Shown here piece after piece: positions 22,611 to 34,701 of a DNA stretch of 64,000 bases. Below the pieces are notes generated by a model that worked only from the letters and a program-made list of their open reading frames with translations, ran no database searches and was not told the DNA's origin. Each line of letters starts with the position of its first letter. Within the stretch, counting starts at the first letter, position 1. The stretch covers positions 15,771,625 to 15,835,624 of the forward strand of contig OZ036005.1 of NCBI GenBank assembly GCA_964035015.1, written 5' to 3'. This DNA is from Corallium rubrum. Its lineage: Eukaryota; Cnidaria; Anthozoa; Scleralcyonacea; Coralliidae. Both the position numbers and the translations under genes were made by a program.

Positions 22611-23675
22611 GAAAAATTACAGTCTTTTATAAGAGCCACCAAATCATTGAAAGAATACAAACGAAATATTCTCATAATGCCTAAAGATTTAAAATAGGAG
22701 GTGTATAATCCAGAAACCCCACACGGGAAAGACAGCGTTTGTCAAACATTTGGAACTTCGGGAATTAGTCGGAGAGCTATCGGTTGTGACGTATCACACG
22801 GGGGGTTGAGTAACAGTAGAGGGTCCCAAAGGAGCCTGAGACGAATGAAGGACGCGACGCGGCTTCTCTATGGTAACACTGTTAATGACCTTCTCGACTA
22901 GACTTGCCCAAGCGCTTTATCCTCTTAATGACCCCTAATGAGTTTCTCTTTTCCCTCCTGCACGTGCACTGAGGATAAATATTCAAATATCACATTTAGT
23001 AACAGAAAACGTAGCAACGCTTTCAAAGTAATAAATTGCTTTGCCTTTATATTTCAATTCAATTCAACATCTAAAATCGTTTTTTTCTTGACTTCTTAAA
23101 GTGATTCCCCATTCTATCTCCCTACGATTTCCTCGCTTATAAACTAAGGTTAACTTAGAAATAATTCTGTGCTTGATTTGTTTCTAAATGTCTTAATAAA
23201 TTCATATTGAACGTTGCTAAGCGTTCTCTATATAAAATTTACGTTGTCATGTGCCAATACGTTTGAAACCTCTTAGCTTTTGGAATCGACTCCTCATAAT
23301 ATCTTAAGGTTTTCTTGTGGCTTCTCGAAATGATTGCCCATTCTATCTTCTTACGATTTCTTCACTAATAAACAAGGGTTTAGCTAGCAATGAATCTGGG
23401 ATGACTTACTCTGTTTGAGTATTTAGGTTTTAATATAATATTCATGATGTGCTATTAATCTAAGTCTACACCTTATCTCAGCAGATTCAGTCATTTAGAC
23501 TGTTCAAAACCCACTATGTTCCTCCAGACAAGATTTCAGTTAAAAAATATAAAGTATCTATATCAATTTCTGTTTCGTTCTTTGGGAAGAACGTCTATTT
23601 TGTTAAAGTTTACTGTACGAATGCTCTGTACGTCTACGTGTCCCACAACTGTCGCTTGAGTTAAGTGTATAAATG

Positions 23676-24334
23676 CAGGGGCGGATACAGAGGGGGGTGA
23701 CTGGGTGACTAGTCACCCCCCTTCCCTGTCCCAACCAATACAGGATTATACAGCGATACACTACTCGTGTGTAAAACGTGCATAAATTATATTGTATAAC
23801 AATGCTTATTGATACACGCCGTAGCTATGGCCTCTCCCGTTTGCAATAAAATTGGACATCTTGATACGCTAATATCTTGTAATTTTGAAACCCCAATTTT
23901 AACAAGTAAGAATCACGATTATATTGACGTATTGTATACAATCTCAATCTGAAATCTGAGCTACATAGTAATTTTGGAACATAAACTTATAAAACATACC
24001 CCCATGACTCCACGACAATGGCGACATGTCCTCCTTATGGTGCATTCATATATTTGGGTAGTTTGTTTGGTAATTTATATCCTTCAAAACTCTTTCAAAC
24101 CCCCCTCAAAATGCAGGAAATGCTATTTCAGCGACTCTAAAATTCAAAATTTTCCGGGGGAGTATGCCCCCGGAGCCCCCTGGAAGTTTGTTGCACCTTC
24201 GGCGCTCCCCTGCCACCACGTAGTAAGTATTGCCTGTCCCCCCCCCCCCTCGCGCGCCCTTGTTAAATATTGTGAAAGAAACACCTGAGTACCTTATAGT
24301 CACCCCCCTTGCAAAAATCCTGTATCCGCCACTG
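23676..24334. mobile_element. hAT-like element inside element D
   Basis: Ends CAGGGGCGGATACAG and (inverted) CAGTGGCGGATACAG are hAT-type. The flanks share AAATG on both sides (23671-23675 and 24335-24339), a 5-bp rather than the usual 8-bp duplication. The interior holds GC-rich runs and no recognisable transposase. Confidence 0.75.
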
Positions 24335-25532
24335 AAATGAAAAGGTAATTAGTATTACTTATAAGGATATAAGTTGATTGCCTTTTGATAATGACGTAAC
24401 TTTGGAAATTAGTCGGAGAGCTATCGGTTATGACGTATTACACGGGGGGTTGAGAATCAGCTAGGGTTTGGGGGAAAGCACGAGTAATAAGTTGATTATG
24501 ACGTAGTGAAAACCATGGGTTACGGAACACTAGGGGTAGATGCTAATGACGTAACGTGTCGCTATAAAAATGAATACTAATGAGATGAAGGGTTAGGAGG
24601 TCTCAAAGGAGCCTGAGAATGAATAAATAATAAGTTGAATATTTAATGAGGCGGCTTTCCTTTGGACTCCATATTGGGGGGGGGGGGGGGTATTACTACT
24701 TGTATAACTGTCATCAACGATCGTTCGCTAGTTCGAAGGCCAGGGAAAATATTTGACAGTGTACCAAAATAAAAAAACCCAACATGTTTTACAAAGCTCT
24801 GGACAAAGCGTTGCAATACAAATGGCCGGCTTTGCTTTTCTCTAAATCGTCAACTGCACGATTTGAGGAATGTGTTTTATACGTCCGCCTCGGCAGTGAA
24901 TGACTCAGCCACTCACGTAAGGAAATGCTCCTGCTGACAGGAATTTTATCTAAACTACATCGACTTTGTATTATCTAATATTATTTTAAAATTCTGAGAC
25001 GAAACTTCGAAGAATTTCGAGACGAATCAGACGATGGTTGTTTGTTTGGCGATGAAAGCGACAAAAATAAGTATAGTTTTGACTTGTAAATTGTCGTAAT
25101 TTTGGCTGTTTTGAGTTATTTTGTGTGTTCAATTGTACTGTTTTGGGTTTGTATGTGTTACAGAACGTCGAAAAGTAAATTGCACACTATTTGAAATTTT
25201 ACTGTTTTTAAGCTAACCAATCAGACGACAAGTTTCATCGTAGTTTCCCAAGAGCCTTCGATTCTTGGTGGTGACAAAAAGGATCGCAGGCTCAGGGTAC
25301 GGGATTGGCATGGTCTACTGTACTTACTTGGTGTCAGTGGAGTACAGCACCTATAATACCATTACTAGCTACCTATTTATTATTGCCCAAAATGAATTAT
25401 GTTAGAATGAGTTTTAATGTGCGTACCGCCACAATTTCAAGCGATTTTGTTATATTTCTTTCCTAATGGGCATTCACGAGTGCATAAATACAATATGATA
25501 ACAATCTTCGTTACTTTCGTTATAAATTTAAG

Positions 25533-25752
25533 GTCCGGACTACGAATCCCCATTGTTTTACAGAAAGAGCACATCTGATTATGCTATTTTGAACGGGGCA
25601 CTATCAATGACGAACATTACTGTGTGCTTCTGGGTGAAAATGAACCAAACGTCGGACGAGGCTCATTTTATATCTTACGCTGTGCCCGAAAGTAGCAATC
25701 AATTTGTATTGTGGGATCAAAATGAGGTGACGATTCAGATAGACCGTGACAG
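25533..25752 (+). CDS. Pentraxin/LamG-like exon of the host gene
   Basis: The exon is bounded by TTTAAG/GTCC and GACAG/GTAAGG. It encodes YAILNGALSMTNITVCFWVK and QFVLWDQNEVTIQID (given in parts), the first strands of a pentraxin or LamG concanavalin-like fold; the T-V-C-F-W-V-K pattern is typical of pentraxins. It probably belongs to the gene starting at 14500, giving PAN plus pentraxin, a layout common in cnidarian secreted proteins. Phases do not join directly with exon 2, so a missed exon or a separate gene remains possible. The gene continues past 25752. Confidence 0.6.
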
Positions 25753-25949
25753 GTAAGGATTAAAATGTTCTTTTAAAAACTTTTTCTTGGTGAGATTTAA
25801 GCCTGGTTTTCATATACCGCATTTCATAATTCATTGCCAATCATCGCCGAAAGAGGCATTACAGTTTTGCGACGAATTGCGACGGAATAGGATTATATAA
25901 ACTCTCAATCGGCCAATCGGGGACAATCCCCCTGCGATTATCCAGTATA

Positions 25950-26360
25950 GGCACTAAACGCAGTATTGGCATTAAGCACATGCAGTATATAGGCATTAAA
26001 TATATAGTATATGCATTAACGCAGTATAGGCATTAAACATACAGTATATGCGTTAACGCCAGTATTGGCATTAAGCACATGCAGTATAGTCATTAAACGC
26101 AGTATAGCCATTAAACGCAGCTGTATACTGTAAGCATTAAACGCTGTATAGGCATTAAACATAGTATATGCATTAACGCAGTATAGGCATTAAACACATG
26201 CAGTATAGATATAAAACGCAGTATAGGCATTAATCATAGTATATGCATTAACGCAGTATAGGCATTATAGTGCGTTTAATGGCTATATATAATTTATATA
26301 TTTGTAGATAGATAGTTTTCAATAGGGGAAGAGCCATTTCGTGGATCTAATTGAATAAAC

Positions 26361-26400
<40 letters not shown>

Positions 26401-26640
26401 CATTAAACACAGTACAAGCATTGAACACAGTAAAGGCACTAAGCGCAGTATAGGCACTAAGCGCAGTATTGGTACTAACCGTAGTATTGGGATTAAATAC
26501 AGTATAGGCCATTAAACACAGTATAGGCATTAAACATGGTATATGCATTAACTCAGTATATGCATTAAACGCAGTATAGTCATTCAACGCTGTATAGACA
26601 TTAAAACACAGCATAGGCAACACCGCAAGGTGCACACCAG
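25950..26640. repeat. Minisatellite with GCAGTATAGGCATTAAAC units
   Basis: Dozens of imperfect units of about 17-18 bp alternate with AGTATATGCATTAAC variants. At about 26275-26400 the array is broken by other sequence ending in an ATT trinucleotide run. The minus-strand open frame at 26393-26656 is a translation of the array and is not treated as a gene. Confidence 0.85.
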
Positions 26641-26789
26641 CAACATATAGCTTCATTAAGCAATTGTCAACCTGACTAATGGAGCGTCGCCGATTATATA
26701 TAGAAACCTTGTAATTACGAGTTAATATTTATTTTTCATCGAGTTATGACTTTATTACGGTAAGCGTGCAGTTACATTAAATAATTTAA

Positions 26790-27109
26790 GCCTGGTTTCC
26801 ATATAATCGCTACGAACGCCGCAATCGCTCAAAAATTAACTCAGCGATCGCAATGATCAACAATCGTGTCGCTGTTTCCATATGATCGCTAAGGCAGCCA
26901 CGAGCAATGAAGGCCTGAATCAACAAGCCGAAAGCTTAGCAAAGAAATATTTTTACGTGGTGTTTCCACAAAACTTACTTATATTACATTATCGCCTTGA
27001 AAACTTTCAAAGAATTAATGGTTTCCATATTATCGCTACGATCGTTGCGATCGCCAAGTTAAATTTTGAGCGATCGTGGCGATCGCAGCGATTATATGGA
27101 ACCCAGGCT
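26790..27109. mobile_element. TTAA-flanked MITE
   Basis: The left end is TTAA/GCCTGGTTTCCATATAATCG and the right end is, inverted, CGATTATATGGAACCCAGGC near TTAA. Arms contain repeated GCGATCGC-type motifs. TTAA target sites point to a piggyBac or Kolobok-type source transposase. Related partial ends occur near 25800. Confidence 0.75.
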
Positions 27110-27237
27110 TTAACTACAATGTGATACAATACGTATGACATGAATGTATAGCTAGCCTATAATTAGCAACAAAATATTTGTTGCCCCTAACTACCCCTTA
27201 ATGTTCGTCTTATTTAATCAAACGGTCTCTAAGCAAA

Positions 27238-27378
27238 ATGGCGGATGGTCTTGACAATCAACAACCTGAAGCTAACACTGATGAAATTGCTAGTCATGAA
27301 GGGATAGATTTTAAAGATGCTTCGACAAATTGTAAGATCGCTCCTGCTTCTATAGCAAGGCAATCAGAAGATTATTAG
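27238..27378 (+). CDS. Short ORF of unknown function (possible first exon)
   Basis: The ATG at 27238 has a good context (AAAATGG). The 46-codon frame starts MADGLDNQQPEANTDEIASH. After the stop, the next frame continues with a leucine-rich helix-like segment to about 27424, suggesting a frameshift or missed splice. No family was recognised. The following 27425-27530 is C-rich low complexity. Confidence 0.25.
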   Translation: MADGLDNQQPEANTDEIASHEGIDFKDASTNCKIAPASIARQSEDY

Positions 27379-27904
27379 AGGGAAACAGAGCAATACTTTT
27401 AGAGTACATAACTAGAGATACATGAACGCAACAACCCCTCGCCCGCTTTATATGCATTTTTTAACCCCACTCCCCTCACCCCGCCCCTCGCCCCGCCCCT
27501 CCCCCCCCCCCCCCCCCAAACCTCCCCTAATATCTGTTTTTTGTTGTATTAATGACACACAGATCAAAAAACATCCCAGAAAATTAGTTCGCAAGGTTCA
27601 TCTGTAGTCATGTATTGACACACCGAAAGAACACACAAAGTCAACATTAAAAAACAAACAAAAAACAACGAGATGAACCAAAGTAATATTATTATTTCCA
27701 TAGTAATATTAATGTACATTTTAGCATTTTAGCTGAAACCATTTTTTCTGGCAAGGATTTCTTTCGTCATGATGGTTGAAAAACTATTTCGTAATCCAAC
27801 CGAACTTAAAAATTATAATTTGCTGACTTAAATTTAAATAATTTGAATAATTTAACAGGTTAGTTACCAGTACCCTGCTATTCGAACTGCGCAAGTTGTG
27901 GATT

Positions 27905-28005
27905 TGAATATATATATAAACAGGTTTCAGAGTTGCTTTCGGCTTTTCATCTCGCGTGTAAAGTGGACTCCACGCACGTCGAGATTAGCACCATCATCCT
28001 CGATG
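27905..28005 (+). repeat. Dispersed repeat, copy 2
   Basis: A TA-rich tract is followed by CTCGCGTGTAAAGTGGACTC and CACGCACGTCGAGATTAGCACC, closely matching 10984-11140 and the inverted copy at 31840-31975. This copy is truncated before the GC-rich end. Confidence 0.65.
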
Positions 28006-28039
28006 CCTTATTCGTTTTCCAAACAATAGATATCATATT

Positions 28040-28290
28040 CAATCAATATCAAAGAAAGTAGCCATGGCCAACCATGGTAAAAAATCGAACTTAATTGCAA
28101 TCCCGCGTTCAGCAATTCCTCCTACTGCGTGTTCTCGTATGGTTGACGCTTGTCTACGCATCGCAAGATCAGTAAATAATAAATCGTCCATTATTAAGGA
28201 TTTTGTTTTTGACAATAATATTGATATTCTTAGTCCAGAAAATGGGCAGAATTGTGCATTTTTGGATAAAAGCACCAAATTTGGCACAGT
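28040..28290 (+). pseudogene. LINE endonuclease N-terminal fragment
   Basis: The frame reads RMVDACLRIARSVNNKSSII, then FDNNIDILS. This is the start of an apurinic-type endonuclease of non-LTR retrotransposons, in which N-V-R-S-L-N-N-K and D-I-L..T-E-T-W are usual. The frame is lost right after, before the expected TETW. The rest of the LINE is not present downstream, so this is a short remnant. Confidence 0.55.
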
Positions 28291-28321
28291 GGTAGTATTT
28301 TACCTGCTGATAAATATCTGA

Positions 28322-29094
28322 TATGGACCCACTTCAATTTCTTCACAAATCGGCTGTTTTAGGGATATCAATTTTATGTCACCCAGACCCCCCGCAAAAA
28401 TTAAGAGTTTTTCCGGTTTTTTGCCCAAAATGTTAAGTTTAATAGCAAATTAAAATAGCTTTTATATAAAGTATATTACAAGTATTAGATATTTAACGGT
28501 TTTTGTTGGAAGCGCTTGACGATGATGTCACATACACGATGATGACGTCACTAATAAGCAGAAATACTAAATGTACAAGAAATCTTAAAGTCTTAATTGA
28601 TCTTTTAAAAAAAATTAAACCAACTTCACATGTAATTTACAATATCGTAACTATGAAATTAGCAACAAATCATTAATGCAATTATCTTGAACTATTTCAA
28701 TACTAAATTTTCAAAGAAAAAGAAATAGCAATTATTGAACTGATAAATATCTGACATATAGAACTGCTTAAATTTCTTCATATATTCACTGTTTTAATTA
28801 AGGACTGAATTTAAAAAATTTAGAATAAGAATTTACATTTTTAAAATGCCAAGAAAACGCTGTAACTTAGATACGAGGTGATTAGTGTTCACAGAGTTTT
28901 TTAACTTTACTATTTTTGTATCTACTGCGAAGCAGTAGATATACTGTTGTCGCGCTGTTAAGTTAAGTTAAGTTAATGTAAGTTAACAATAGAATGCCCT
29001 CGGAGCCAATCAAAACATATAATTCAACGACTGACTCACGACAAACCACCGAAGCCAAAATTGTAAATGAAGTACTTCATGTAAGTCAATGCTA
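28322..29094. other. AT-rich stretch without recognisable features
   Basis: No coding frame, RNA gene or clear repeat boundary was found apart from a short GTTAA-rich tract at about 28955-28990. Confidence 0.4.
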
Positions 29095-29640
29095 CACTCT
29101 TAAAACAAAGTGTGTTAAATAACACACTAAGGTGTGTTATCTAACACATTGCATGTGTTAGGGTAACACACTAGGTGTGTTGTGATAGCTAACTATCTAA
29201 CCTTAACACACCTTGGTGTGTTAGATAACACACCATGCGTGCAATATAACACACCAGGCGTGTATTGTAACACACCTTGAAATAACACACCTTTTATAAT
29301 AATTTTGAGTTACACACCTTTTCACAGAGGGTGTGTTAATTTAACACACTTTTGTAAGAAAACACACCTTTTCTTAATAACACACCTTTTTCACACAACA
29401 CATATTTTCATAACACACCTTTTCGTAACACACCTTTTCCCAATAACACACCTTTCCCAATAACACACTCTTTTCAAATATACACCTTCTATAATAACAC
29501 ACCTTTTTATAACACACCTTTTAAAATAACACACCTTTTCCCAATAACACACCCTTTTCAAATATACACCTTCTAATAACACACCTTTCAAAATAACACC
29601 ACCTTTCACAAATGTCGCAAACTAAAGCATTTTCCTACAA
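29095..29640. repeat. Terminal-repeat-like start (CACTCTTAAAAC) with AACACACCTT array, copy 1
   Basis: It begins CACTCTTAAAACAAAGTGTG, then has alternating GGTGTGTTA and TAACACACC palindromic units and a long run of AACACACCTTTT units. An almost identical block starts at 41597, and its inverted end occurs at 59287. CACT-type ends fit En/Spm-like elements, with subterminal repeats where their transposases bind. This assignment is inference. Confidence 0.7.
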
Positions 29641-30080
29641 CTTACAGTAACAGTACACACCTTTGAAATAAAACACAAATTTGAATATAACATGCATTTC
29701 TATAAATAAACACTCTTTCCTATTAATTTGTAAGAAATTAAACGTCTCTAAGACTATACGCTGCTATGTCAGTGCGCTATCGGAATTGGAACAGCCATTT
29801 TTGGCGCAAATTAAATTGCCGCACGTTTTGTCGATCACTGTTTGTCGTGCGAATTTTGGTCGTTGGACTTCAGACTCTTCAGTAACATGAACACTTCAGT
29901 TCAGTGACTTCAGTCTTCAGAACTAATTTCTTGAAGATCAAGCAGGCTCCACAAGGCGTTTGTGATACGTTGAAAGGCACGTAAGAGTAGCTCTACTTCA
30001 AGATTTTTGATTTGTTGCTCAGTTGGAAGTTGCCTCGTATTATATAAATCTTATGAGTCTTAATATTTTCTTTTATACAG

Positions 30081-30288
30081 ACAACTGTATTGACGGGACA
30101 ACACTTGTCTGTTTATTCCGTGACCAAACCGAGTTTTTAACAGTCTTCCCAAAATATGGCTACCGTCTGCTGCTAAAACGTGCATTCAACAGTATTATGA
30201 TTAAAACCTCTGTGCCTGAAGGAGACCCCAGCGTGCTTAAAGCTTCGCCGAGTCCTGCTGAAGAAAGAGACGAAGTGATCGGCGCGGT
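30081..30288 (+). CDS. SAM-domain-like exon, copy 1
   Basis: The exon lies between a TTTTATACAG acceptor and a GCG/GTAAGT donor. It encodes NCIDGTTLVCLF and FPKYGYRLLLKRA, resembling the last helices of a SAM domain (I-D-G-x-x-L, F-P-x-x-G-x-R-x-x-L), then a Glu/Pro-rich tail PEGDPSVLKASPSPAEERDE. SAM domains mediate protein-protein contacts. It ends in phase 2, which fits the last exon seen in copy 2 (51088-51175). Here the downstream exon is missing because homology stops near 31690. Confidence 0.5.
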
Positions 30289-30719
30289 AAGTTGCCAGTT
30301 TTGTTACCTCGTGTTTTAATATGACTGTTCACTGTTGCCGTCCATCTTAGTGCTGCGCTTGGATAATATCCCTGTACGTTTAGCGTTAAAGAAGTCCTAC
30401 GCTCATAAGAACTCGGGGCTAGAGCTAGATCGCGAATAATATTTTTAACGCATTTTGGAAACAAGTCTCCATTGTTTAAATTACGCGCTGCGCTCGGCTT
30501 GCATAATCAATCATGAAATCGAGGCTTGACCGCTCGAGCTGAAGGCTGAAGCTATGGCTATTTTGAGGAGAGGATGAAATAATCGAGCTTTGTCTGCCAC
30601 CTCTTTTTGCCGGCTAGTGAGGGATAGTGGTAAGTTATTATCCTAGTTTATAGTAGTTATAATATTAGCTAATAGTAGAACGTAGCTTATCCTATAGGTA
30701 AATAAACTTTAATATTAAC

Positions 30720-30757
<38 letters not shown>

Positions 30758-30759
30758 AC

Positions 30760-31640
30760 CCGACCTGGGTAAAATCTGTCAAAATTATTCACTTAATACT
30801 AGCGAGCAAATATGATACATATTTCCGCATAATCAAATGTTTAAAAGGCGAGATGGCACATCTCTTAACCTGTGTACATGTAAACTACCCAATTCCAGAC
30901 AATCCAGGGTAAAATCTGTCAAATTCACTTGGTGAGCAAATAAGATAACATATTTCTGCATAATCAATGTTAAGGCGAGATGGCACATCTCTTAGCCGCC
31001 CTGGACAAATGGCACATTTGATACAGGTAGCAGCATTATGCAGTGATTTGTTTCTATTTTAACCATGTGTAATTGTAAGAGTGATCAGAAATTTGAGAAT
31101 TTTAAATGTGTACACCTAATTCCAGACAATCCAGACCTGGGTAAAATCTGTCAAATTCACTTGGTGAGCAAATAAGATAACAAAGTTCTGCATAATCAAT
31201 GTTAAGGCGAGATGGCGCATCTCTTAGCTGCCCTGGACAAATGGCACATTTGATACAGGTAGCAGCATTATGCAGTGATTTGTTTCTTTTTTAACCATGT
31301 GTTATTGTAAGAGTGATCAGAAATTTAAGAATACACCTGGATCTACGTGTACATGTAAACTACCCAATTCCAGACAATCCAGACCTGGGTAAAATCTGTC
31401 AAATTCACTTGGTGAGCAAATAAGATAGCAAATTTCTGCATAATCAATGTTAAGGCGAGATGGCGCATCTCTTAGCTGCCCTGGACAAATGGCACATTTG
31501 ATACAGGTAGCAGCATTATGCAGTGATTTGTTTCTATTTTAACCATGTGTTATTGTAAGAGTGATCAGAAATTTAAGAATTTTAAATGTGCATACACCTA
31601 ATTCCAGACAATCCAGACTTGCTGAGGACTCCCCATTTAA
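30760..31640. repeat. Tandem satellite of about 230-250 bp, copy 1 array
   Basis: Successive units start GACCTGGGTAAAATCTGTCA near 30765, 30905, 31134 and 31382. Each includes AAGGCGAGATGG.CATCTCTTAG and GGTAGCAGCATTATGCAGTG. The first unit is shorter. The same satellite lies in the corresponding intron of copy 2 (50229-50900). Confidence 0.85.
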
Positions 31641-31839
31641 TGAGTAAAATTGTCTTGCAGTAGACAGAGTAAAATAGGAAAGTTGTTGACAAAAATCTTG
31701 TTCAGCTCTGAATACAAGGTCACTACAAGTACATACAGTACAGTAATTACAGCATTGTTTTTACCATAGTAGCTATACGCATGATTGAACGCAGTAGATA
31801 CATGCATGTCTGGACATGCCTATTTCTAATATTTTAGTT

Positions 31840-31975
31840 ATCCCCGAGCCCGGGCGTAGGTCTGAAGGCCCGGAGCCCGGTGAGGGTGCTAATCTCGACA
31901 CGCGTGGAGTTCATTTTACACGCGTGTAGAAAAAGCAAGGGAGACGAAAATCTGGAAGTTGTTTATATATATATA
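31840..31975 (-). repeat. Dispersed repeat, copy 3 (inverted)
   Basis: It reads, inverted, a TA tract, an ACACGCGTGTAAAATGAACTC-like block (partial), GCTAATCTCGAC and a GC-rich CCCGGGCTCGGGGA end. This is the same layout as 10984-11140. Confidence 0.6.
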
Positions 31976-33826
31976 TATGCAGGCCATATCCTAACTTATT
32001 ATAGTTTTTGAGAAAATGGGGAAAATACAAATGTATACATATATATAATAAAATATCTAATGTAAATATTTGTTATTTAATTCTTGAGCTTTCAGAACGT
32101 GCATGCAATACTCGGACAGTCTTCAGATAGAGTGACATTCAAAGAATGCTGACGTTTTTTTAATGAAGACAACCCAAGTACACGGCCGAAAGCTCGGAAA
32201 ATAAAAATTCTTAAAAAAGGCTACAAATATTTACATTAGATTTATCACCGTTATGCAAAGCTTCAAACAACAAATATAAAGCTTTTGTTCATATACTGGA
32301 TAATAACACAAATCTTCATTCCTTAATTGGTGCATATATATAGGTTGTCAGTTAAGAATGTGTTGCTGTTAGAATTGTGGTATGGTCGAATAAAACCAGA
32401 CATAAATGTATTTCTGAAAAATGTACTAGCTGAATTAGAAAGCATTCGTAATCAAGGAGGTTGGTATACATACATTAACATATTTGTAGATTTGTGTATA
32501 TGTACAATATATAATTGTATTTACCTCATAAACTCTAGTCACCAGTCTGCTACAGAGTTATCGGGCACTGAGAAAAATCTAAACACCCTTAAAAATACGA
32601 TATCTTTAAGGAAGATATCAGTTCAACGATCCAATAAAATTTTGCGTTAGACATTCCGTTTGACCAATTAAAACCAATGTTATAAATTTCCCGCCTTGTG
32701 CTATATCAGTTTGTTGCATGATTATGGCACATCTCGGTTTATCTGCTGTCGTGTGTTTTCTTTGAACACAGCAAGCTTTTTTGAGAGCAACATTACAGCA
32801 AAACGTGTTTGTATGCATGGAGCCGCTGAGAGATTCGTTCGTGTTGGTAGTCATATGTAACATTCTGTTTATGAAATAATTGAAACGTTAGTTTTCCTTT
32901 ACCAAAAACATCGGCAGTTTGACACATTTTCACTTCGTTCAGAATATTACATGACGGCTTGGATATATGAATTTTATCTTCTCGTGATAGTAACATCTTT
33001 CACTCGTTCGCTTTCCTACCAGTAATATCCCGTAACACTCAAAGTAGAATTCGTATATTTCCGCACGGTCATGCATGTAATATTTTATATATAACAGTAA
33101 GTTTTTAAAAATGCTTAATAATATATTAATTATATTTTTTCCTTTGTTTAAATTGGAGGTATCATATGTAAAAACGGAGAGAATATTGAGCTTAAGTTTT
33201 TGGTCCACCTACACGGTATAATTTGTGATCTTCCTGCTAAATCAATGGTTCTCCTCCACAAACTCTATAATGGAAAATTTGGTTGTGTGGTGAGGTGCTA
33301 TCATTCTTCACAATTAAGTATACAGTATATGTACACTTCATTGAGTTGTTTTGTACTGTATATCAAATTGACTAATTCAGTGCACTAAAACAATAAAATC
33401 CTACCTTATAGACATGTTTGCACCCAGGCAAGAAGCTTCCAGTATGTGGAAATGTACGAGTTTACCCATACAAAGCAAATGGTTACCAACTTAGGACTGT
33501 TGCTGAAATGAAAGATCACGCTCACTTGGCTCAACAGTCTGGCACTGATGCAAGTATAACTTTCAATGAATATTATTTATTAGAATGTGCAATAAAGATT
33601 AAAGTTTTCAATTCAATTCAATCTATAGGTATTAAGAATTTATTACTCAAATAATTATAGGTTTATGGCGTGAAGGGTTTTTCCATTCTTCATAGCTATA
33701 TGTGGATTCCAGATGGTTGTCCTATTGACTATATGCATTGCATTCTTCAAGGTATGTTTATGCTTAAAAAGTGGCTATACCCCCAACAAACTGGCAAATT
33801 ATGTTGCTCTGTTTGAAAAGAAACTT

Positions 33827-33883
33827 CAATTAATTAATTAATTAATTAATTAATTAATTAATTAATTAATTAATTAATTAAGA
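33827..33883. repeat. (TTAA)n microsatellite
   Basis: A near-perfect run of ATTA/TTAA tetranucleotides lies inside the fourth transposase intron. Confidence 0.9.
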
Positions 33884-34701
33884 AGACGAGTGTATTCTAA
33901 CGCTTTAAGCTGGTTTTCATGCATGCAAATTCTAAAAGTTACTTTAATTCTTTACATACTTTTTATAGGAACAGGAAAATGGATAATTAAATCAGTTGTT
34001 GACTCAATAAATAAAGATGAGCCATATTATATCAAGCCTGCGCAGCAAAGAGCAATAAATGCAAGATTGACAGCTATATTGGTGCCACATGACATGGATA
34101 GAAAACCAAGATCCCTTGTAGATATCAAGCAGTGGAAAGGTGTGAAGGCAACCTTGCCTATATCTCTGTAGACTCTGTATTATTTCTCTTTATTTCCTAA
34201 GTATAATAATGTAATTATAATTGCTTTTTCAGCATCTGAAATACAGCATTTTCTTCTGTACTTTGGCTTACCATTGCTAAAACCATACCTACATCCTGAT
34301 TTTTTTCATCATTTGGCACTTCTTTCTACTGCTATGTGGTTGTTGCTGAAGAGAGAGGTCACGCTGGAAGATATTGTGTTTAATATTGTGTTTAATAATT
34401 TGATTTACCACTAAGTTATATACATAAATGATGACAAGTTAGTGGCAAGGAAGCTTAAAAAGAAACCACAAGGCTTATATAAATTTAAGCTCCCTTATTA
34501 TTTAGGTAAATTTAGTTCCCAAAGTCAAGGATAAATTTTCACAATAAATAAATAGGTCATGACGGATTATAATTACAAAATATATATAACAACAATAAAT
34601 GTACATAAGTATTTAGGTAAATGTTTCCAGTTTTTTAAAGGAAATAAAGAGAAATATGTCAATAAGTAATAAATATAGTAAATTATATCTGATATATACG
34701 T

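Noticed and set aside
26393-26656. Minus-strand 87-codon ORF
   Set aside because: A translation of the GCAGTATAGGCATTAAAC minisatellite.
29391-29609. Minus-strand ORF rich in Lys/Val/Cys/Tyr repeats
   Set aside because: A translation of the AACACACCTTTT array with no other support.
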